This document shows, piece by piece, positions 1 to 5,955 of a stretch of DNA of 6,606 bases (position 1 is the stretch's first letter; every line of letters starts with the position of its first letter). Position numbers and translations under genes: made by a program. This DNA comes from Nocardioides sp. (GTDB lineage Bacteria > Actinomycetota > Actinomycetes > Propionibacteriales > Nocardioidaceae): the NCBI GenBank assembly GCA_021731205.1, contig JAKFXV010000167.1, positions 1 through 6,606 on the forward strand, read 5' to 3'. The notes beneath the pieces are model-generated. The model was not told where the DNA came from, did not search any database, and worked only from the letters and a program-made list of their open reading frames with translations.

Positions 1-1080
1 CGGGTCGGAGACGGCCTCGTTGAGGGCGCCGGCCAGATCGGCGATGTAGCGCTCGGGGTCCAGCGGCGTCCCGGTGCCGTCGGTGGCTTGTTCGATCGGC
101 ACCAGCCACCCGGTCTCACCGTGCACGACGACTTCAGGGATGCCGCCCGTCGCGGTTGCCACGACCGCGGTCTCGCAGGCCATCGCTTCGAGATTGACGA
201 TCCCGAGCGGCTCATAGATCGAAGGACAGGCGAAGACCGTGGCCTGGGACAGCAGCGCGATGACGTCGCGGCGAGGCAGCATCCGGTCGATCCATACGAC
301 TCCGCTGCGCGTCCGCGACAGCTCCTCGACCAGCCCGCTCACCTCCTCCATGATCTGCGGGGTGTCCGGAGCGCCCGCGCACAGCACCAGCTGCACGTCG
401 GGGGGCAGCGCGGCCGCCGCGCGCAGGAACAACGGCATTCCCTTCTGCCGTGTGATCCGTCCCACGAAGATGACGCTGCGAAGGTCGGGGTCGACCCCCA
501 GCGCTCGGACGCGATCGGGGTCGTCGACGGGTGCCCAGTCGTTGACATCGATGCCGTTGTGTACGACGTGCACTCGCGCCGGGTCGACGGCCGGATAGCT
601 GCGCAGCACGTCGTCTCGCATCGCCCCGCTCACCGCGATGATGCCGGCCGCCGCTTCATACGCGGTGCGCTCGGCCCAACTCGACACGGCGTACCCACCG
701 CCGAGCTGTTCGGCCTTCCAGGGCCGCATCGGCTCGAGACTGTGCGCCGTGAGCACGTGCGGCACGTCGTGCAACAACGACGCGAGGTGGCCGGCGAGGT
801 TGGCGTACCACGTGTGGGAGTGCACGATGTCGGTCCCGGAGCATCCCCCGGCGATGGCCAGATCGACGCCGAGCGTGCGTAGCGCGCCATTGAGTTCGGC
901 CAGCTCCGGCAGGTCGGCATAGGACCGGGTGCCCGACTCGCTGCGGGGGGCGCCGAAGCAATGCACCCGCGCTTCGACCCCGGACAGGCCGCGCAGGGCG
1001 CGCACCAACTCGGTGGCGTGCACCCCGGCGCCGCCGTAGATCTCGGGTGGGTACTCCTTGGTGATCACGTCGACGCGCAT
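1..1080 (-). CDS. glgA: Glycogen synthase / maltose-1-phosphate synthase, GT4 family (C-terminus cut by window edge)
   Basis: Cytosolic GT-B glycosyltransferase that uses ADP-glucose. Visible here are 360 residues from ATG at 1080 to the left edge; the family is usually a little under 400 residues, so roughly 25-40 residues are missing. Motifs seen: [14 protein letters not shown] (8-21, N-terminal nucleotide-sugar loop), HSHTWYAN (87-94), HNGID (174-178), [10 protein letters not shown] (205-214, Arg and Lys that normally contact the phosphates) and the EX7E motif of retaining GT4 enzymes (E290 in EPLGIVNLE to E298). This is the short Corynebacterium-type family, not the GT5 bacterial starch/glycogen synthase. 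In mycobacteria the homologue Rv1212c was renamed GlgM because it makes maltose-1-phosphate from ADP-glucose and glucose-1-phosphate; sequence alone does not settle which product is made here. It is divergent from glgC, its ADP-glucose supplier. No clear Shine-Dalgarno precedes the start; a TAGTTT hexamer lies 6 nt upstream, suggesting a leaderless mRNA. Confidence 0.95.
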   Translation of the reverse strand, partial: MRVDVITKEYPPEIYGGAGVHATELVRALRGLSGVEARVHCFGAPRSESGTRSYADLPELAELNGALRTLGVDLAIAGGCSGTDIVHSHTWYANLAGHLASLLHDVPHVLTAHSLEPMRPWKAEQLGGGYAVSSWAERTAYEAAAGIIAVSGAMRDDVLRSYPAVDPARVHVVHNGIDVNDWAPVDDPDRVRALGVDPDLRSVIFVGRITRQKGMPLFLRAAAALPPDVQLVLCAGAPDTPQIMEEVSGLVEELSRTRSGVVWIDRMLPRRDVIALLSQATVFACPSIYEPLGIVNLEAMACETAVVATATGGIPEVVVHGETGWLVPIEQATDGTGTPLDPERYIADLAGALNEAVSDP

Positions 1081-1157
1081 GGACTGAAACTACTGCCCCG
1101 GCAATGCCCTGCCCAAGGGCCTCCCCGCGACCGCCGAACGCGGCTACATTCACCGGT
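1081..1157. promoter_or_regulatory. Divergent glgA/glgC promoter region
   Basis: These 77 bases separate two divergent starts. On the minus strand TAGTTT (1092-1087) lies 6 nt before the glgA ATG. On the plus strand TACATT (1145-1150) lies 7 nt before the glgC ATG. Both fit the actinobacterial -10 consensus TANNNT and would place transcription starts at or one base from the start codon. Between them is an inverted repeat, GCCCT (1106-1110) and AGGGC (1116-1120), which could be an operator or chance in GC-rich DNA. A TTGGGC on the minus strand (1116-1111), 18 nt upstream of TAGTTT, is a possible weak -35 for glgA. No convincing -35 is seen for glgC. Confidence 0.5.
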
Positions 1158-2432
1158 ATGACGAACCATGGCGCGCCCGCGACCGCCAGCCATCCCGCAC
1201 GCCCCAAGGTGTTGGCGATCGTGCTCGCCGGTGGTGAGGGCAAGCGGCTGATGCCGCTCACCCGGGATCGGGCCAAGCCCGCCGTGCCCTTCGGGGGCGC
1301 CTACCGCTTGGTCGACTACGCACTGTCGAACGTCGTCAACTCCGGTTACCTCAGGGTGGTCGTGCTGACCCAGTACAAGTCGCACAGCCTCGACAAACAC
1401 GTCACCCAGACCTGGCGGATGTCGACGATGCTGGGCAACTACGTCGCCCCCGTGCCCGCGCAACAGCGGGTCGGGAAACATTGGTATCTCGGCAGCGGGG
1501 ACGCGATCTACCAGTCCCTGAACCTGATCCGGGACGAGCAGCCCGACATCGTCGTGGTGGTCGGCGCCGACCACGTCTATCGCATGGACTTCTCCCAGAT
1601 GGTCGACTCCCACATCTCCTCGGGTGCGGCCTGCACGGTCGCGGCGATCCGCCAGCCGATCGGCCTGGCCGACCAGTTCGGCGTGATCGACGTCAAGCCC
1701 GAGCAGCCCGGCCAGATCCGCGACTTCCTCGAGAAGCCCACCGACCCGGTGGGACTTCCCGACAGCCCGGGCGAGGTGCTGGCGTCGATGGGCAACTACG
1801 TCTTCGATGCGGCCGCCCTGGTGGACATCCTTACCCGGGACGCGGCGGCCGAGGGCTCCCGACACGATATGGGTGGCGACATCGTGCCCGCCTTCGTCGC
1901 CCGCGACGAGGCCTCGGTCTACGACTACAAGGACAACGACGTCCCCGGATCCACCGAACGCGATCGGGGCTACTGGCGAGACGTCGGCACGATGAGCTCC
2001 TACTACGCAGCGCACATGGACCTGGTTGCTCCGCTTCCGGAGTTCAACCTCTACAACATGGATTGGCCGATCTACACGAGCTACGGCCCGCTTCCGCCGG
2101 CCAAGCTGGTCAAGGGCATCTCGGGTGCCACCGTTTCGACGTACAACGCGATCTTGTCGCCCGGCGTGGTCGTCAGCGGCGGCGAGGTGAACAACTCGGT
2201 GCTCTCTCCGCGGTGCTACGTCGAGGCTGAGGCGGAGGTGTCCAACTCCGTGCTGCTCAACGGGGTCCGGATCGGGCCTGGCGCGATCGTCCGCAACGCC
2301 ATCGTGGACAAGAACGTCGTGATCCCGGCGGGTGCCCAGATCGGGGTGGACCTCGAGGCGGACCGGGCTCGTGGCTTCATGGTCGAGGACGGGCTGACGG
2401 TGCTGGCGAAGGACCAGGAGTGCCCCGGCTAA
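1158..2432 (+). CDS. glgC: Glucose-1-phosphate adenylyltransferase (ADP-glucose pyrophosphorylase)
   Basis: Converts glucose-1-phosphate and ATP to ADP-glucose and pyrophosphate, the committed step to bacterial alpha-glucans; normally a cytosolic homotetramer. The 424-residue product is of usual length. Seen: nucleotidyltransferase signature GGEGKRL (25-31), [10 protein letters not shown] (38-47), TQYKSHSL (71-78), GADHVYRMD (136-144) whose D138 aligns with the catalytic Asp of E. coli GlgC, FLEKP (190-194) with the glucose-1-phosphate-binding Glu-Lys pair, SMGNYVF (210-216), HDMGGDIVP (236-244) and YWRDVGT (272-278). Residues about 310-400 show the hexapeptide-like spacing of the C-terminal left-handed beta-helix that carries allosteric and subunit contacts. 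I chose ATG 1158 instead of in-frame ATG 1104: the extra 18 residues look non-coding, conserved similarity begins only at [11 protein letters not shown], and TACATT sits 7 nt before 1158. No Shine-Dalgarno is present. The TAA stop overlaps the stop of the convergent downstream gene. Confidence 0.97.
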   Translation: MTNHGAPATASHPARPKVLAIVLAGGEGKRLMPLTRDRAKPAVPFGGAYRLVDYALSNVVNSGYLRVVVLTQYKSHSLDKHVTQTWRMSTMLGNYVAPVPAQQRVGKHWYLGSGDAIYQSLNLIRDEQPDIVVVVGADHVYRMDFSQMVDSHISSGAACTVAAIRQPIGLADQFGVIDVKPEQPGQIRDFLEKPTDPVGLPDSPGEVLASMGNYVFDAAALVDILTRDAAAEGSRHDMGGDIVPAFVARDEASVYDYKDNDVPGSTERDRGYWRDVGTMSSYYAAHMDLVAPLPEFNLYNMDWPIYTSYGPLPPAKLVKGISGATVSTYNAILSPGVVVSGGEVNNSVLSPRCYVEAEAEVSNSVLLNGVRIGPGAIVRNAIVDKNVVIPAGAQIGVDLEADRARGFMVEDGLTVLAKDQECPG

Positions 2433-2686
2433 GCAGATAGGGACATCGGCCCGTAGACCTCGCGCTCGCCCTCGAGCAGGGTGACGGCTTCGACCCCACG
2501 CACGGCGAGCTCGTTCCAGAACTCTCCGATCCACGTCTCGGCATCGGCCTGGCTCGGGAACCCGAAGCCGGCGTACTCCGAGTCGACCTCGAGGTGGGCG
2601 CCGGCGAAAGTCTCCAACCGCCACCACCAGCGTCGGTTCGGTGAACCCGGGGGCGGTATGGGTGATTGATCCGATGGTTCGGCCAT
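2429..2686 (-). CDS. Small Trp-rich protein of unknown function, gcvT operon partner
   Basis: An 85-residue soluble protein, pI apparently acidic, with no signal peptide or membrane segment. I recognise it only as resembling an unnamed small actinobacterial family; no function can be assigned. The first ~17 residues are Pro/Ser-rich and look disordered. A compact part follows: [10 protein letters not shown] (18-27), a beta-like [13 protein letters not shown] (31-43), then [18 protein letters not shown] (43-60), which reads as an amphipathic helix, and a C-terminal [19 protein letters not shown] (65-83). The pattern suggests a single small alpha/beta domain. The ATG lies 2 nt after the gcvT stop, so co-transcription and translational coupling are likely; the preceding sequence has only a weak AGG (2695-2693 region). 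The stop (TAG, 2431-2429) shares bases with the glgC TAA. Composition matches neighbouring genes, with no sign of transfer. Confidence 0.8.
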   Translation of the reverse strand: MAEPSDQSPIPPPGSPNRRWWWRLETFAGAHLEVDSEYAGFGFPSQADAETWIGEFWNELAVRGVEAVTLLEGEREVYGPMSLSA

Positions 2687-2688
2687 AT

Positions 2689-3822
2689 TCAGGCCTGTCT
2701 GACCTTGGACTCCACGAAGGGCGGATCCACCAACGCGAAGATCTCACGCCGACCACGCACATCGACGCCGACCTCGGCATCGGCGGCGACCATGGTGGGC
2801 ACCAACGCGAGTCCGATCCCCTTCTTCAACGTGGGCGAGAACGTCCCTGAGGTGACGTCGCACAACGGGATGTCTGCCACGAGGGTGACGCCCATGCCAG
2901 GTCGCGGGATGCCCTTGCCGAGCGCCAACAGGCCCCGCAGGACCCGATCCGCTCCCGCCTCCTTCTCGGCGAGGATCGCGTCGCGACCCCAGAACGCGGG
3001 CTTGTTCCAACCCACCGCGAAACCCAAGCCACCTTGGTTCGGCGTGGTCTCGAGCGAGATGTCCTGGCCATGGAGCGGATAGCCCATCTCGGTGCGCAAG
3101 GTGTCTCGCGCACCCAGTCCGCACGGCAGCACTCCGAAGGAGCCGCCAGCAGCGAGCAGGTCGTCCCACAATGCCTCGGCGGAGTCGTTCTTGACGATCA
3201 GCTCGTAGCCGCGCTCCCCGGTGTAGCCGGTGCGACAGACCACCACTCCTCTCCCGTCGAAACTCGCCTCGACGAACGACATGTAGTCGTGACCGGCGGG
3301 CAGTCCGACCGCCTCCAGCAGTTCGTCTGAGTCGGTGCCTTGAACGGCGATGACGGCGTAGCTGTCGTGGTGGTCGTGCGCCGACAAGCCGTCGGGCAGA
3401 TCGGCCTGCAACAGGTCGCGGACGGTCGCGGCATTGGCCGCGTTGGGGACCAAGAGCACGTGCTCGTCGCTGTGTCGGTAGGCGATCAGATCGTCCACGA
3501 TGCCGCCCGTCTCGGCGTCGCAGCACAAGGTGTACTGCGCCTGGCCGTCCTCGATCCGGTCGAGATCGTTGGTGAGCCGCGCGTTGATGAAACCCACCGC
3601 TCCCGGGCCGCTCACCAACAACTTGCCGAGGTGGGAGACGTCGAAGACACCCACCCCGTCGCGCACGGCGTGGTGCTCGGCCACCACTCCTGCCGAGTAT
3701 TCGACGGGCATCGACCAACCGCCGAACGCTGCGAACTTCGCACCCAGCGCCGCGTGGCGCTCATGCAGCGCTGACTGCTTCAACTCAGCGGTCTGGGCGG
3801 TGGGCTCGGCGGTCTCCGGCAT
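2689..3822 (-). CDS. gcvT: Aminomethyltransferase, T protein of the glycine cleavage system
   Basis: Transfers the methylene group from aminomethyl-lipoyl GcvH to tetrahydrofolate, giving 5,10-methylene-THF and ammonia; cytosolic. The 377 residues match the family length. Seen: FAAFGGWSMPVEY (30-42), VFDVSHLGK (59-67), GGIVDDLIAYR (106-116), whose Asp pair 110/111 contains the expected catalytic Asp, RTGYTGERGYE (197-207, folate-pocket motif), GLGARDTLRTEMGYPLHGQDI region (235-255), FWGRDAI (277-283) and TSGTFSPTL (324-332). All the expected landmarks are intact, so it should be active. The start at 3822 gives the expected short variable leader before the conserved ALHERHAALGA. gcvH and gcvP are not in this window, in keeping with the scattered gcv genes of actinobacteria. 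It is the first gene of a probable two-gene operon with the 85-residue protein and is divergent from pepA. TAAGTT lies 7 nt before the ATG, with no Shine-Dalgarno. Confidence 0.97.
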   Translation of the reverse strand: MPETAEPTAQTAELKQSALHERHAALGAKFAAFGGWSMPVEYSAGVVAEHHAVRDGVGVFDVSHLGKLLVSGPGAVGFINARLTNDLDRIEDGQAQYTLCCDAETGGIVDDLIAYRHSDEHVLLVPNAANAATVRDLLQADLPDGLSAHDHHDSYAVIAVQGTDSDELLEAVGLPAGHDYMSFVEASFDGRGVVVCRTGYTGERGYELIVKNDSAEALWDDLLAAGGSFGVLPCGLGARDTLRTEMGYPLHGQDISLETTPNQGGLGFAVGWNKPAFWGRDAILAEKEAGADRVLRGLLALGKGIPRPGMGVTLVADIPLCDVTSGTFSPTLKKGIGLALVPTMVAADAEVGVDVRGRREIFALVDPPFVESKVRQA

Positions 3823-3862
3823 GGGTCGAAACTTACCGCAGCCCCGCGGCTATCCTGCCCAG
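3823..3862. promoter_or_regulatory. Compact divergent gcvT/pepA promoter
   Basis: Only 40 bp separate the two ATGs. Minus strand: TAAGTT (3835-3830) is 7 nt before the gcvT ATG. Plus strand: TATCCT (3851-3856) is 6 nt before the pepA ATG. The two -10 boxes are 15 bp apart. A -35 region for gcvT would therefore fall on the pepA -10, and a -35 region for pepA would fall on the gcvT -10. No TTGACA-like hexamer is evident on either strand. Both mRNAs would begin at or one base from the start codon. Confidence 0.6.
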
Positions 3863-5368
3863 ATGACGTCGTACACGCTGCGCAGCGCCAGCCCCGCCAA
3901 GACTCGGACGGACGCGGTGGTGGTGGGCGTTCTCAGCACGGCTGACGGTCCGCAGCTCGCACCGGGAGGCGAGGACGTGGTCGCCGCCTACGGACGCTCC
4001 TTGCTGCCGTTGCTCACGACTCTCGGCGTCAAGGGCAAGCTCGGGGAGGTGGTGAAGGCGCCCACCGCGGGCAAGCTCAACTCGCCTTTGTTGGTGCTGG
4101 TGGGGCTGGGCCCCACACCCACCTCAGCGGTGCTGCGCCGGGCAAGCGGAGTGGCGGCCCGTTCGCTGCCCAACGCTGCGAGCGTCGCCGTCGCCCTGCC
4201 GGCCAGCACCCCCGACGAGGTGCGGGCCGTGACCGAGGGGTGGCTGCTCGGCGGCTACCGGTTCACGGCGTACAAGCACGACACGGCCGCCGAGTCGTCG
4301 GCCCCGAACGATGTCAGCGTGCTGTCCCCCGGCGCCCGGAGGGCAGAGGTCAGCGCGGCCTTCGAACGCGCACAGATCCTCGCCGGAGCCGTCGCCACGG
4401 CGCGCGACTGGGTCAACGAGCCTCCCGGCCAGCTCACTCCGCCGGTGTTCGCCGAACGAGTCGCCGCCGAGGTTCGCGGTAGGCGACGGGGCCGAGGCAA
4501 GCCCAAGGTGACGTGCACGATCTACGACGAGCACCAGCTCGACGAACTCGGGTGCGGGGGCGTGCTCGCGGTGGGCGCCGGTTCGGCTGCACCGCCTCGG
4601 CTGGTCGAGCTCAGTTATCGGCCCAAGAATGCCGTGGCGCATCTGGCGTTCGTCGGCAAGGGCATCACCTATGACTCCGGCGGCCTCACCATCAAGCCCG
4701 GGTCGAGCATGGCCACCATGAAGTACGACATGTCGGGTGCCGCGGCCGTGGTGCAGGCCACGCTCACGATCGGTGAGCTGGGGCTGCCGGTCGCCATCTC
4801 GGCGTACGCCCCGATGGCGGAGAACATGATCAGCGGAGCCGCGACCAGGCCCGGTGACGTGATCACGATGTACGGCGGCCGCACGGTCGAGATCACCAAC
4901 ACCGACGCGGAAGGTCGGCTGATTCTGGCCGACGCGCTGGGGCGGGCGGTGGAACAAGGCCCCGACCTCGTCGTCGACGTCGCCACCCTGACCGGGGCGA
5001 TGATCATGGCTCTCGGAGACCGACTGGCCGGGGTGATGGGCTCGGAGCGGATCGTCGACGAGATGCTGGCCGCCGGCGAGCGGGCGGGCGAGCCGAGCTG
5101 GCCGATGCCCATTCCGGAGGAGATGCTCGAGCGCGTCACCTCGAGCAAGATCGCAGATCTCAGCCAGCACGACTGGGTGCGGTGGGGCGGCGGCCTGTTC
5201 GCGGCGGCGTTCCTGCGCGAGTTCGTGGGCCAGACCCCGTGGGCTCACCTCGACATCGCCGGGCCGGCGTACAACAGCGGCGCAGCGACCGGGCACCTCA
5301 CTTCGGGCGGGACGGGGTTCGCCGTAGCCACGTTGGTCGACCTGGCGCAGGCGTACTCCGAGCGCTAG
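3863..5368 (+). CDS. pepA: Leucyl aminopeptidase, peptidase family M17
   Basis: Cytosolic two-metal exopeptidase that removes N-terminal residues, usually as a homohexamer, in peptide turnover. The product is 501 residues, typical for the family. The N-terminal macrodomain-like part covers about 1-180. The catalytic domain contains K266, D271, D289, D348 and E350 as metal ligands, and K278 and R352 as catalytic residues; their spacings equal those of E. coli PepA (K270, D275, D293, D352, E354; K282, R356). The M17 signature NTDAEGRL spans 346-353. VDVATLTGA (371-379) and the C-terminal SGGTGF (481-486) are also present. A very basic stretch, [11 protein letters not shown] (205-215), lies between the domains. 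The reading frame is open upstream to 3500, but that part overlaps gcvT and reads as non-coding. ATG 3863 is supported by the family-like start and by TATCCT 6 nt upstream. The stop shares CTAG with the convergent neighbour. Confidence 0.97.
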   Translation: MTSYTLRSASPAKTRTDAVVVGVLSTADGPQLAPGGEDVVAAYGRSLLPLLTTLGVKGKLGEVVKAPTAGKLNSPLLVLVGLGPTPTSAVLRRASGVAARSLPNAASVAVALPASTPDEVRAVTEGWLLGGYRFTAYKHDTAAESSAPNDVSVLSPGARRAEVSAAFERAQILAGAVATARDWVNEPPGQLTPPVFAERVAAEVRGRRRGRGKPKVTCTIYDEHQLDELGCGGVLAVGAGSAAPPRLVELSYRPKNAVAHLAFVGKGITYDSGGLTIKPGSSMATMKYDMSGAAAVVQATLTIGELGLPVAISAYAPMAENMISGAATRPGDVITMYGGRTVEITNTDAEGRLILADALGRAVEQGPDLVVDVATLTGAMIMALGDRLAGVMGSERIVDEMLAAGERAGEPSWPMPIPEEMLERVTSSKIADLSQHDWVRWGGGLFAAAFLREFVGQTPWAHLDIAGPAYNSGAATGHLTSGGTGFAVATLVDLAQAYSER

Positions 5369-5377
5369 CGGCGCTTG
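5359..5377. terminator. Possible hairpin at the shared stop of pepA and the 132-residue gene
   Basis: The bases 5359-5365 (CGAGCGC) can pair with 5371-5377 (GCGCTTG) around a 5-nt loop TAGCG, giving a 7-bp stem with one G-U pair. It encloses both stop codons. There is no T-run on either side, so it is not a classical intrinsic terminator. U-less hairpins at convergent gene ends have been proposed as terminators in actinobacteria, but this one is short and could be chance. Confidence 0.25.
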
Positions 5378-5763
5378 CGCTGCTCGCGCTGCTCGCGGTT
5401 GTAGTCACGCATGCGTTGCGGCACCCCGACCACGGCTGCGTCGTACGACGGGACCTGGTTGGCGTTGGCGAACTTGTGCGCCCAGCCGACCGACGGCACT
5501 CGGCGCCGGGTCCACTCTCCGTCGTGGGCGACGAGCAGCAAGGTGACGTCGCTGACGGCCGTGCGTGGCTCGACGAAGCCTTCGATTCCCTGACGGGTGT
5601 CGACGAACTCCTGCAGGTGTTGCTCATCGGCGTAGTCAGCGGCCCGCACCCGGGTCGATCCGGTGCGCTCGGCGTTCTTCGCCGGACGCCGCATCCGGAC
5701 TCCGGAGCCGGTGCTCCCACCGGATCGGCTGGAACCGCCTCGAAAGCGATCAAGGAACCCCAT
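5365..5763 (-). CDS. Basic 132-residue protein of unknown function
   Basis: The family feels like one conserved in actinobacteria, but I cannot name a function. The N-terminal [10 protein letters not shown] (1-10) is an amphipathic, basic segment and is followed by a Ser/Gly-rich linker (11-21). The central part, about 38-120, looks folded: [20 protein letters not shown] (45-64), then VEPRTAV (64-70), a hydrophobic strand [13 protein letters not shown] (72-84), TRRRVP (85-90), and [19 protein letters not shown] (104-122). The C-terminus ends in a charged [10 protein letters not shown] tail. No signal peptide or membrane span is seen. The frame is open to 5913, but the extra 50 residues are Cys/Arg/Trp-rich and read as non-coding. 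ATG 5763 starts a plausible protein; a weak GGTGG and a CAAACT hexamer (5776-5771, 7 nt upstream) precede it. It is convergent with pepA and divergent from sucB. Confidence 0.8.
   Translation of the reverse strand: MGFLDRFRGGSSRSGGSTGSGVRMRRPAKNAERTGSTRVRAADYADEQHLQEFVDTRQGIEGFVEPRTAVSDVTLLLVAHDGEWTRRRVPSVGWAHKFANANQVPSYDAAVVGVPQRMRDYNREQREQRKRR
5377..5394 (-). repeat. Two tandem 9-bp units in the C-terminal tail of the 132-residue gene
   Basis: GCGCTGCTC occurs twice in direct succession (5377-5385, 5386-5394) and encodes, on the minus strand, the repeated Arg-Glu-Gln of the charged C-terminal tail. Confidence 0.7.
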
Positions 5764-5955
5764 GGCCACCAGTTTGCCCGAAGCCCGGGTGTCACCCAAT
5801 CTCCGACACCAACTCACAGCAGATGCACAGCACCGTCCCGGGACTCCTCTCAGGCCCCGGCTCGGGCGGGGTTCTCGAACAGTGAAGGCCGGTGTTGTGA
5901 GCGCCGCCATCAATGCGAGGATGTCGCCAGAACCCCACGACTAGAAGGACACGGT
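5764..5955. promoter_or_regulatory. Divergent intergenic region upstream of sucB
   Basis: These 192 bases separate the divergent starts of the 132-residue gene and sucB. Possible elements for sucB are TTGTGA (5895-5900) and, after 16 nt, GAGGAT (5917-5922); this resembles an actinobacterial promoter but is weak because the first T of the -10 is missing. For the minus-strand gene only CAAACT (5776-5771) is seen. No strong inverted repeat or tRNA-like fold is evident, and the overlapping reading frames here do not look like genes. Confidence 0.3.
5943..5949 (+). promoter_or_regulatory. Ribosome binding site of sucB
   Basis: AGAAGGA lies 6 nt before ATG 5956. It is the only clear Shine-Dalgarno in front of a gene start in this window and fixes the sucB start; the other starts mostly lack one. 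Confidence 0.75.

Noticed and set aside
88..882. Plus-strand open frame of 264 codons opposite glgA
   Set aside because: His/Arg/Asp-rich antisense shadow of glgA, whose frame is confirmed by GT4 motifs.
1104..1157. Earlier in-frame ATG for glgC at 1104
   Set aside because: The added 18 residues are Pro/Arg-rich and unlike GlgC, and the -10 box TACATT would fall inside the coding region.
1065..2780. Long open frame of 571 codons on the minus strand opposite glgC
   Set aside because: It lies antisense to the clear glgC gene, is very rich in Arg, Asp, His and Val as shadows in GC-rich DNA are, and shows no domain motif.
3500..3862. Upstream extension of the pepA frame by 121 residues
   Set aside because: It runs antisense within gcvT, does not resemble M17 proteins, and would bury the TATCCT box; ATG 3863 gives a normal family length.
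4124..5296. Open frame of 390 codons on the minus strand opposite pepA
   Set aside because: Antisense shadow of pepA with Arg/Gly/His-rich composition and no recognisable motif.
5764..5913. N-terminal extension of the 132-residue protein to ATG 5913
   Set aside because: The added 50 residues are rich in Cys, Trp and Arg and look non-coding; [10 protein letters not shown] at 5763 is a more natural beginning.
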